Source: a virus. Taken from it: a stretch of 64,000 nt of DNA. Of this stretch, positions 8,472 through 15,700 are shown piece after piece. The notes beneath the pieces were generated by a model, which saw nothing but the letters and a program-made list of their open reading frames with translations, had not been told where the DNA came from and searched no databases. The position numbers and the translations under genes are program-made. Where the stretch lies: the IMG/VR virus record IMGVR_UViG_3300044811_000010, positions 16,255 to 80,254 of that record. One strand, 5' to 3'. How positions within the stretch are numbered: position 1 is the stretch's first letter; the number at the start of each line of letters is the position of its first letter.

Positions 8472-9187
8472 TGCCTGTTACTCCGAACCCGCCCACTTAC
8501 GAAGATGTTGTCTCCACCGACCTCATCTCCCTTGAGGACTACAAGCTGCTGTCCGGAATCGACGCAACGGACACGCGCAAGGACGAGCAGCTCGCCCAGA
8601 TGATCTCGTGGGCGTCGGTTGCCGTTTCCAACTACGCCCAGCGCGGCTTCGGGCTCCCCGTGGTCACCGAAACTCGGCAGTTCGTCTACAACGACGACGA
8701 CGCTGGGTTCTTGGACATCGACGACACGGCCAGCGTCGCCACGGTCGCTCTCGTAGTACCGCACGGCACAGACCTCGCGCTGACGACCGACCAGTGGGTA
8801 GCACTGCCTCCGCGCCGCGCCGACTCCCACGTCTACACGTACATCGCCCTCGCAGGATTCCAAGCGACGGCTGCGTTCAGCTCGGCGATGGGATTCACGC
8901 GCAACCTCGATGTCTACGCCCGCGAGGGGCGCCTGCGCGGCATCCCCACGGTCATCAAGGTCACCGCCGACTGGGGCTGGCCGCTGGTTCCCTCCGATGT
9001 GTCGCTTGCTACGGCGTGGACCGTACAGGACTGGCTCAGCAAGCAGGACGGAGAAGGCTTGACTGCCGAATCCATCGAGAACTACTCGCGGGCTTGGGGC
9101 CGATCTGGCGCAACCGTGGCAGCCGCTCTGGCGATCCCGAACCGAGCGCGCGATCTGCTCACCGATTTCCAGCGGATCCCCGTCTGA
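8471..9187 (+). CDS. Head-tail connector (gp6/gp15-like adaptor)
   Basis: 238 residues. The N-terminal part LISLEDYKLLSGIDATDTRKDEQLAQMISWASVAVSNYAQRGFG is the helical pattern of the phage adaptor proteins that bind the portal ring (HK97 gp6, SPP1 gp15). Most of the rest is a beta domain plus a helical tail. It lies at the position expected for the first neck gene after the head genes, and overlaps both neighbours by one base. Confidence 0.75.
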   Translation: MPVTPNPPTYEDVVSTDLISLEDYKLLSGIDATDTRKDEQLAQMISWASVAVSNYAQRGFGLPVVTETRQFVYNDDDAGFLDIDDTASVATVALVVPHGTDLALTTDQWVALPPRRADSHVYTYIALAGFQATAAFSSAMGFTRNLDVYAREGRLRGIPTVIKVTADWGWPLVPSDVSLATAWTVQDWLSKQDGEGLTAESIENYSRAWGRSGATVAAALAIPNRARDLLTDFQRIPV

Positions 9188-9663
9188 TGGATGTCGCCGT
9201 CTCCAATCGGGTCGTTGCTCGAAACGGCATCGGCCGGTTCATCAGCGAGTGCGAGGCCGCCGGCCAGCGTACGGTGGAGAAGGCCGTACGCAAGGGCACT
9301 GAGCTGTCTCGTCGCCGAGCGCCTGTAGGGCACAAGCCCGACTCTCGCACGGTCACGCTCAAGGAGGGCATGTTCTACAAGATGACCAGCCGCACGTCGG
9401 GGTACTGGGGCAACACAGCCCGCCACGCAATGCCGGTCGAGTTCGGGGCCGCACCACACGACATCCCCGCGACCGTCAGCTTCTACTGGGAGAAGATGGG
9501 GCGCATGTGGATGGTCCCTGAGGAGTATCTGCGACGCACGGGATTCCCCGGCGCGGACCCGATTCACCACCCTGGAAACGCCTCGCAGCCCTACCTGCGC
9601 CCCGCCTACAAGCAGATCATGGGCGAGATCATGCAGATCGCGCGGCAGGAGTACCCGAACTGA
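9187..9663 (+). CDS. Head-tail joining protein (gp10/minor tail-like)
   Basis: 158 residues starting at the ATG that overlaps the previous stop (TGATG). A helical N-terminus with ECEAAGQRTVEKAVRKGTELSRRRAPVG precedes a section with YWGNTARHAMPVEFGAAPHDI and ends in RPAYKQIMGEIMQIARQEY. This HK97 gp10-like layout (short amphipathic helix, G..HA..VE.G.. core, C-terminal helix) belongs to neck or tail-completion proteins. Gene order supports it. Confidence 0.65.
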   Translation: MDVAVSNRVVARNGIGRFISECEAAGQRTVEKAVRKGTELSRRRAPVGHKPDSRTVTLKEGMFYKMTSRTSGYWGNTARHAMPVEFGAAPHDIPATVSFYWEKMGRMWMVPEEYLRRTGFPGADPIHHPGNASQPYLRPAYKQIMGEIMQIARQEYPN

Positions 9664-10118
9664 TGGCTGACTCTCCCTACGAAGCGGTCGCTACGGCGAT
9701 CAAGGCTGTCATCGACGCGGAGTTCGCGGCCGAGTCGATCACTGCGATTCAGGACAACATCCACGAGGCGCTAGGCCGCACGGGCGTCGCGGTCGGAATC
9801 GCACCTATCGAGGACTTGGTTCAGTCGTCCAACAACGTCGTGCAGGAGACGTGGGCCGAAGTCCGCTTCTTCGACCTGTGGGACGCCAAGATCGACCCGG
9901 AACAGGCCGTAAATCCCTTCAAGATCACGGCCTACGCCGACCGCTTTAGGCAGGCAATTCGCCGCGCCAGCGTGACAACTCCAGGCACCGGGCAGGTCTG
10001 GTACTTCGATCTTCAGCGGGTTCAGTACCCTAATGACCCCACCGGCAACAAGACGCGCTTCGTGGCAACGATTCGGGCCTACGGCAACAACAGCGGTCTG
10101 GTGGAGACTTCCGGCTAG
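9663..10118 (+). CDS. Tail completion / neck protein
   Basis: 151 residues, alpha-beta, with no catalytic motif. The small size and its slot immediately before the tail tube genes match the tail terminator or tail-completion protein that caps the tail before joining. It overlaps the previous gene by one base. The assignment is by gene order more than by sequence. Confidence 0.5.
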   Translation: MADSPYEAVATAIKAVIDAEFAAESITAIQDNIHEALGRTGVAVGIAPIEDLVQSSNNVVQETWAEVRFFDLWDAKIDPEQAVNPFKITAYADRFRQAIRRASVTTPGTGQVWYFDLQRVQYPNDPTGNKTRFVATIRAYGNNSGLVETSG

Positions 10119-10137
10119 AAGCTGGCAAGGAGCCCCG

Positions 10138-10143
10138 TAGTAT
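10138..10143 (+). promoter_or_regulatory. -10 box of a leaderless promoter
   Basis: TAGTAT lies exactly 7 bases before the ATG at 10151. The nearest Shine-Dalgarno-like AGGAG is too far upstream to serve that ATG. Confidence 0.5.
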
Positions 10144-10150
10144 ACCTCCT

Positions 10151-10585
10151 ATGGCTCGCATCGTTCCTTCCGATCTTGCACCGGCTGACACCGTTCATTA
10201 CACCTTCGCCGGTGTGGAGTTCGACCTCGGCGGCTCTGGCAAGGGCAGCTCCAAGTTCTACGAGACGCTCGACCGCGCCGCCCTGTCCAACGCCTCCGCT
10301 CACCCTTGGCTCGACGTTCAGTACGACGAGGCCGAGGCTGTTCCGGTTGTGTTTGCCAACAACCAGGTGAAGCCGGAAGACGACCCGCTGAGCGCGGTTG
10401 GCCCCAACGCCAACGCGCCGTTCGACCCCGCTGAGATCGCCAAGGTCGAAGAGGCCAAGGCGCAGGGCGCAACTACCCCGGTCGCCATCGACGCGGGACT
10501 CGACCAGACGACGGAAGTCTCGGAAGGCGAAGTCGCAGAGACAGTCGCTGCCGACGACGCCGCTGACACCAAGGACAAGAGCTAG
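10151..10585 (+). CDS. Hypothetical tail-region protein with acidic C-terminus
   Basis: 144 residues. The first 75 look folded (TVHYTFAGVEFDLGGSGKG), while the last 60 are acidic, A/E/D/T-rich and probably disordered. The gene directly precedes the major tail protein. Some phages place a short tail-tube-associated or decoration protein here, but I recognise no family. The start appears leaderless. Confidence 0.5.
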   Translation: MARIVPSDLAPADTVHYTFAGVEFDLGGSGKGSSKFYETLDRAALSNASAHPWLDVQYDEAEAVPVVFANNQVKPEDDPLSAVGPNANAPFDPAEIAKVEEAKAQGATTPVAIDAGLDQTTEVSEGEVAETVAADDAADTKDKS

Positions 10586-10587
10586 AC

Positions 10588-11562
10588 ATGGCCGGACTTC
10601 GAGGCAACACCGCGTGGCTGATGGCCCAGAAGCAGACGGCGAAGGGCGCCGTTGCTGTCCCTGCCGTCGCCAGCGCGTACAAGAACCCGTTTACGGGCGG
10701 CTCCATCGGCCCGGTTCGCGCTACCGACAACCTCGCCGAGACTGACGCGACGCGCGACCGTGGCGTTACCTTCATCGCCTCTTCTGGCGTCGAGGGCTCT
10801 CCCGAGTTCTACGTTCGAGACTCGTCCATCGGCTTCTGGCTCTTCGCGGCTCTTGGAGCCGACGCGGTCACGGGCACCATGCCCAACTTCTCGCACGTTC
10901 TCACGCCCGCCAACACGCTTCCCTACATCACCTGCTGGCGCGACATCGCCGACACGCTGTTCGAGCAGTACCTCGACTGCAAGGTCGACACGCTCACAAT
11001 CGCGGCCGAGGCTGGCGCACCCCTCACGGCCACCGCAGCGATCAACGGACTGCAGGCGACTCGTCTGACGGCGGACCCGTCGATCTCGCCCATCATCCCG
11101 CTGCAGTCGAGCACGGTCTACAACTACAACAACGCGACGGTGACCCTCGGCGGCAGCGCCACGGCGCTGATCCGCTCCTTCGAGCTGACCATCGCAAACA
11201 ACATCACTCGTCAGCAGACCGACGATGTCGTCCCCTACGACGTTGCGGAAGGCGTCCGCGAGGTATCGCTCGGGTTCGACCTGATCTTCGAGAACCTGAC
11301 CGAATACAACAAGTTCCACTACGGCGGCGCGGCGGGCACCTCGATCTCGTCTTCGGTCTTCACGACCTCGGCGCTGTTCAACTTCTCGCTCGGAGCCAAC
11401 AACTCCATCGCGTTCAACCTCCCGGCCATCGCGTACGAGGAGTTCCCTGTCGAGCCCAACGCCGGCGGCGACCCCATCGTCGCTTCCGTTCGTGCCTCGG
11501 CTCAGCGCGGAGCCTCGCCGGTCCTCACGGCCACGGTCGCCAACCAGGTCGCGTCCTACTAG
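10588..11562 (+). CDS. Major tail (tube) protein
   Basis: 324 residues, beta-rich. It begins MAGLRGNTAWLMAQKQTAKG, typical of actinophage major tail proteins, continues with an ETDATRDRG motif and ends with an A/V/T-rich domain. It is positioned between the neck genes and the tail assembly chaperones, as expected, and starts 3 bases after the previous stop. The tube protein polymerises around the tape measure. Confidence 0.8.
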   Translation: MAGLRGNTAWLMAQKQTAKGAVAVPAVASAYKNPFTGGSIGPVRATDNLAETDATRDRGVTFIASSGVEGSPEFYVRDSSIGFWLFAALGADAVTGTMPNFSHVLTPANTLPYITCWRDIADTLFEQYLDCKVDTLTIAAEAGAPLTATAAINGLQATRLTADPSISPIIPLQSSTVYNYNNATVTLGGSATALIRSFELTIANNITRQQTDDVVPYDVAEGVREVSLGFDLIFENLTEYNKFHYGGAAGTSISSSVFTTSALFNFSLGANNSIAFNLPAIAYEEFPVEPNAGGDPIVASVRASAQRGASPVLTATVANQVASY

Positions 11563-11574
11563 GAGAACTGACTC

Positions 11575-11742
11575 ATGCCTCGAATCAAGCCCGCCTACAA
11601 GACCCAAGCGGCCCCGAAGGTCGTCTCGCTCGGCTCGGTTTCCAAGCCGAAGAAGCTGGCGAAGTGGCGCCCCACGACACAGCCCGCGCAGGCAACCCCT
11701 CGCGTCGTCAACCCGTGGCCCAAGGACAACACCGGGCTCTAG
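11575..11742 (+). CDS. Small basic protein (55 aa)
   Basis: ATG at 11575 follows AGGAGAACTGACT, a clear Shine-Dalgarno. The product (starting MPRIKPAYKTQAAPKVVS) is rich in K, R and P with a central KPKKLAKWRP stretch and no hydrophobic core. It lies after the major tail gene and before a terminator. No family is recognised. Confidence 0.6.
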   Translation: MPRIKPAYKTQAAPKVVSLGSVSKPKKLAKWRPTTQPAQATPRVVNPWPKDNTGL

Positions 11743-11766
11743 GCCCGCCCGAACCCCTGCCGACAC

Positions 11767-11797
11767 CGGCCGCCCTCGTGGCGGTCGTTGTCGTTCT
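11767..11797 (+). terminator. Rho-independent-type terminator after the tail tube gene
   Basis: An 8-bp stem (CGGCCGCC/GGCGGTCG with one G-U pair), loop CTCGT, then TTGTCGTTCT. It separates the head and tail-tube unit from the chaperone and tape-measure unit. The 166 bases from 11743 to 11908 contain no convincing gene. Confidence 0.6.
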
Positions 11798-11896
11798 GAG
11801 AGGCGGTCTGCGCGCGAAAGGCGGCTAGGCAGGGTGCGCGCCTATCTTCACGCTCTCAGAGCCGCACACGAGCGCTCAGAGCGTCACAGCGGCATC

Positions 11897-11902
11897 TAGG
11901 CT
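11897..11902 (+). promoter_or_regulatory. -10 box of a leaderless promoter
   Basis: TAGGCT is separated by 6 bases from the GTG at 11909, which has no Shine-Dalgarno. Confidence 0.45.
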
Positions 11903-11908
11903 TGGTGG

Positions 11909-12097
11909 GTGAACGAGCTACATGCTGCGGCCGACAAGCTGTTCACCGAGGTTGACCATCTGGACCGAATCCTCGCCGGGCAGGATGACCCGTCTGAAGA
12001 ACAAGTCTCGTTGGCGCTCGGTGTGGCGAAGCGTGTCCGGCGCGACTGTACCATCCTTGTGCGGCTGCTAGCAGCCGCCCGTGACCAACAGCTATAG
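11909..12097 (+). CDS. Small acidic helical protein (62 aa)
   Basis: A GTG start placed 6 bases after TAGGCT suggests leaderless translation. The product is helical and leucine-rich with heptad-like spacing (AADKLFTEVDHLDRILAG, then VAKRVRRDCTILVRLLAAA), so a small helical hairpin is likely. It precedes the chaperone gene in the tail operon. Function unknown. Confidence 0.5.
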   Translation: MNELHAAADKLFTEVDHLDRILAGQDDPSEEQVSLALGVAKRVRRDCTILVRLLAAARDQQL

Positions 12098-12115
12098 CCT
12101 TAGGAGGCACAAGCT

Positions 12116-12574
12116 ATGTCGTACGACGCAGAGAATGACGAGCAGAAGCCCACCAGCGTTGCCGCTTGGAAGAAGGCTGCGGTCCACTACCCGCTGCTGC
12201 CCAGCGGCGTGCGGGTCGGAATCAAGATCCCCGACCTTCCGAGGCTGATCGAGGTCGGCACGATTCCCCAGCATCTTCTCGAAGCCGCCATCGGCGTCGC
12301 CAGCGGCCAGCAGGCGCTGCCCACGAAGGAGCTGATCGTCCAGCAGCGCGAGTTCACCGACCTGACGGTGCAGCTTACGGTGACGGAGCCCAAGCTCTCC
12401 GAAGCCGACGTGGAGGGACTCCCCTACGAGGACAAGGAGCTGATCGTCGCTCTTGCCACGCGTCAGCGTGACATCGACGCGGAGGGCGAGCACATCGCCG
12501 GGCTGTCTACGTCCGAGAAGTTCCGTAGGTTTCGTAAGCTCGGCGAGTTCGACTCGCCTCTGGGCGACCTGTAA
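12116..12574 (+). CDS. Tail assembly chaperone (upstream frame)
   Basis: 152 residues, acidic and helical. It lies directly between the tail tube and tape-measure genes, where siphoviruses encode the G/GT chaperones that coat the tape measure during tail assembly. A good AGGAGG precedes the ATG. Near its stop codon the sequence CTG GGC GAC CTG TAA contains GGGCGAC (12562-12568), and the frame that continues is reached by a +1 or -2 shift, not by -1. See the downstream-frame entry. Confidence 0.75.
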   Translation: MSYDAENDEQKPTSVAAWKKAAVHYPLLPSGVRVGIKIPDLPRLIEVGTIPQHLLEAAIGVASGQQALPTKELIVQQREFTDLTVQLTVTEPKLSEADVEGLPYEDKELIVALATRQRDIDAEGEHIAGLSTSEKFRRFRKLGEFDSPLGDL

Positions 12575-12737
12575 GGCAGGAGGGCGTCCTTGGCCGGTCC
12601 TCTGCGATGATGACGTAATCGACTTCATGGTCATGGAGGCGGTCGCGCTCAAGGCTCAGAAGGAGGAAGCGGCAGCGATCCAAGCGGCTAAGAAGAAGGA
12701 TTGGAAGAAGGACCGAGAACACCTGAAGAACCTGTAG
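12564..12737 (+). CDS. Tail assembly chaperone, frameshift extension (downstream frame)
   Basis: An open frame overlapping the end of the upstream chaperone continues about 55 codons past its stop and ends just before the tape measure. It is strongly helical, D/E then K/A-rich, ending KDWKKDREHLKNL, a typical T-domain tail. It has no plausible start codon or Shine-Dalgarno at the junction, so it is most likely made as a fusion by programmed frameshifting. The relation between the frames requires -2 (or +1); the -1 frame is closed after about 25 codons. The coordinate given is where a -2 shift after GGC would resume. Confidence 0.65.
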   Translation, partial: ATCKAGGRPWPVLCDDDVIDFMVMEAVALKAQKEEAAAIQAAKKKDWKKDREHLKNL

Positions 12738-12744
12738 AACCGCA

Positions 12745-15700
12745 ATGGACATCGCCCACGGCTCAGTCAAGATCGACCTCAACGACGCAGATGTCGTTGC
12801 TGGTCTGCGCAAGGTTGACGCCGAGTTCAGCCGGACGATGGACAAGATCGGCCGCGAGCAGGCGGTCGCGTCGATCAATGCGGACCTCGCGCCGCTTACC
12901 GATAAGGTCGAGAAGGCCAAGCGTAAGCTGCGCGAGCTGCAGGGCGAGAAGGCATCGGCGCGTGTAGACGCCAACACGGCCGAGCTGACACGCAAGATCA
13001 AGAACGCCGAGCGCGAGCTGAAGCGCCTCGACGGGCGCAAGGCGACTCTTGAGATCAAGCTGAAGGGCGCTGAGAAGGTACTCGCGGCCGAGGCTGCCCT
13101 TGAGGCGGCTGAGCACAAGCGCGCCAAGGCTGCGGAGGATGCGGGGCGCCGCATCGAATCTTCTCTGCGCCAGGAGGCCGCTGCTCGCCAGCGCGCCAGC
13201 CGCGAGAACCTGAACCGAGTCAACAGCGACGCGCGAGTCATGCGTTCGCTGGAAGACCAGCGGGTCAAGGAGCAGGCGGCTAGGATGCGTCAGGTCGAGA
13301 ACGACGCGCGCGTTTCGGTCTCCTTGGAACGCCAGCGCGTCAGTTCGATGCGTACTGCGGAGACAGAGGCGCACCGCATGGACGCCGCCTTCCAGAAGGC
13401 TGCCTACAACCGCGACGTGGGCTCGCGCCGCGAAGTCACGCGCATCCTCTCGCTGCAGAAGCAGTATGCCCGGCTGACCGATCAGCTCGAAGCCCTCTCC
13501 CGCAAGCACCCCGTCGGCCGCGAAGCCCGTGCCAAGGTCAACCTCGACGCTACCGGCGTGGTCGCGAAGATGGAGGCGCTGAAGGCGGAGCTGAACTTCC
13601 TCGGCGCGCACCCGCCCATCGACATCAAGGCGGACGTGAACAAGCGCGGCCTCGCGCGCGTCCAGCAGACCGTCACCGGGTTCGTCGCCGGGCTCGCCAA
13701 CAAGGCCAGCGGGCTCCAAGACCTTACCCTCCGACTCGGCCCCTTCACCACCTCGCTCCGGGGTCTGGGAGTAGCCCTAGGGTTCCTCGGGCCGTCGATC
13801 ACCGACCTTCTCGGGGCCGCTGGGTCGCTCGTCGGAGTCCTCGGCGCGGGCGTCGCCGGGGCCGCCGCGCTGGGCGCTGGCGCCGTCACTGGCCTCGCCG
13901 GGGACTTCCTCGGGCTGAAGTTCGCCACCCGCAACACATCGCAGGAGCTGGCACAGGCCCGCACGTCGATCAACGCGTACCAGAGCGCTGTTCTGAAGTA
14001 CGGAGCCGGTTCGGACAAGGCCATCGCCAAGCAGAAGGAGATGAACTCTGTCCTGCAGCAGATCAGCCCGCTCGCCCGCGAGGCGGCGCTCGGCACGGAA
14101 CGCTTCTTCAAGGGCTGGGACGCCTCGACCAAGCCGACGCAGAACAACCTCGGCACCATCGCCAAGCAGGGCTTCGAGGCGCTGAACAAGCTGCGCCCGA
14201 TGTGGGCGGCCTCGACCAACGAGATGTCCGGCGAGCTGCAGAAGGCGCTGGGCGGGGCGTTCAAGTTCCTCGGCGGCGCTCAGGGCCGCAACCTCCTCAG
14301 CGGGATCTTCGGCAACATCAACGCTCAGATCCCGACGCTGCTTCACGGGCTTGGGTCGCTTGGGCACGCGTTCCTGAACCTCGCTTCGGCCGGGGCCAGC
14401 AATTTCGGGTCGCTGGCTAACGGGTTCGACCACTTCGCAACCTCGATCCTGAACTTCACGCAGCAGGACTCCTTCGGGGCGACGGTCCACCGCTGGGTCA
14501 AGGACGCGGGCGACGTGATGCGCTTCTTCGGAGCCCTGACTCGCGTCCTCGTTCACTTCTTCGGCGACGGATCTCAGGCGGGCGACCGCTTCGTCAACAC
14601 GATGACCAAGGCGCTCAACCGCTGGGACACGTTCCTGACTTCGGTCAGTGGGCGTAACAAGGTGGGCGAGTTCTTCTCCAACTCGGTCGCCGGAGCCCAG
14701 CAGCTCTACTCGGCCCTGAAGCCGATCATCCAGCTCTTCGCTCTGTGGTCCATCGGACTTGAGCCCGCTGTCGCGGCGATCACCAGCATCGCCGCGTGGC
14801 TCACCAACGCCGCAGCTTCGCTGGGCAAGATCGTCGGCCTCGGTAACCCGCTGGCGACGCTTGGCACGACTCTCGGCGCCATGTTCGCTGTCAGCAAGAT
14901 CGGCTCTTTCGTTTCGCTGCTCGCACGCGCGGCGGGGCTCATCAAGGACATGGCAGCCGCCGGAGGGGCAGCAGGAGTCCTGAAGGGCGTCATGGGCGGA
15001 GGCTTGCTCGGAGGGCTCAAGGGCGGCGGCGGAATCGTCACAGCGGCCGAGGCAGGCGCGAACGCGATGCGGGCGGCGATTATCTCCGGCGCAACGGTCG
15101 GAGCGGCCGAGCTTCGTGCCGCGATGGTTGAGGGCGGCGCCGTCGGAGCGGCTGAGGGCGGCGCTGGCGGGGGAATCGTAGGCGCCGCGAAGAAGCTGAT
15201 TCTTCCGTCGGGCTTCGCAGCCGAAGCGGCGGGCGCCGAGGCTGCCATTGGCGGCATCAGCATCGCGGCCGGAGCAGCCACAATCGGCGTCTTGGCGCTG
15301 GGCGGCGGCCTGATCTACCTTGGCCTCAGCCTCGACCACCACAAGACTGCTGTCGACCGCGTCAACGACGCCTTGAAGGAGAACGCCAAGTCTCTGCAGA
15401 GCGACGCGACGTACACTCGGCTCTCTGCCGGGGCACAGGACAACGCAGCGAAGTCCCGCCATCAGGCCGCTGCAAGCATCAAGGCGCTGCGCACCGAAAT
15501 GCAGAACGCGACCAAGGGCACCGTCGCCTACCGCGATCTGCAGCTCAAGCTCTACGACGCGAACCAGAAGCTCAAGAACAGCACGGACGCGGGAGTCGAG
15601 TCGGCCCACCACAACCACGACGCGGCTCAGCAGACGATTGACGACGAGCGCAAGCGCATCAAGCTGATCAACGACAGGCTCGACGCGGCGAAGAAGGAAG

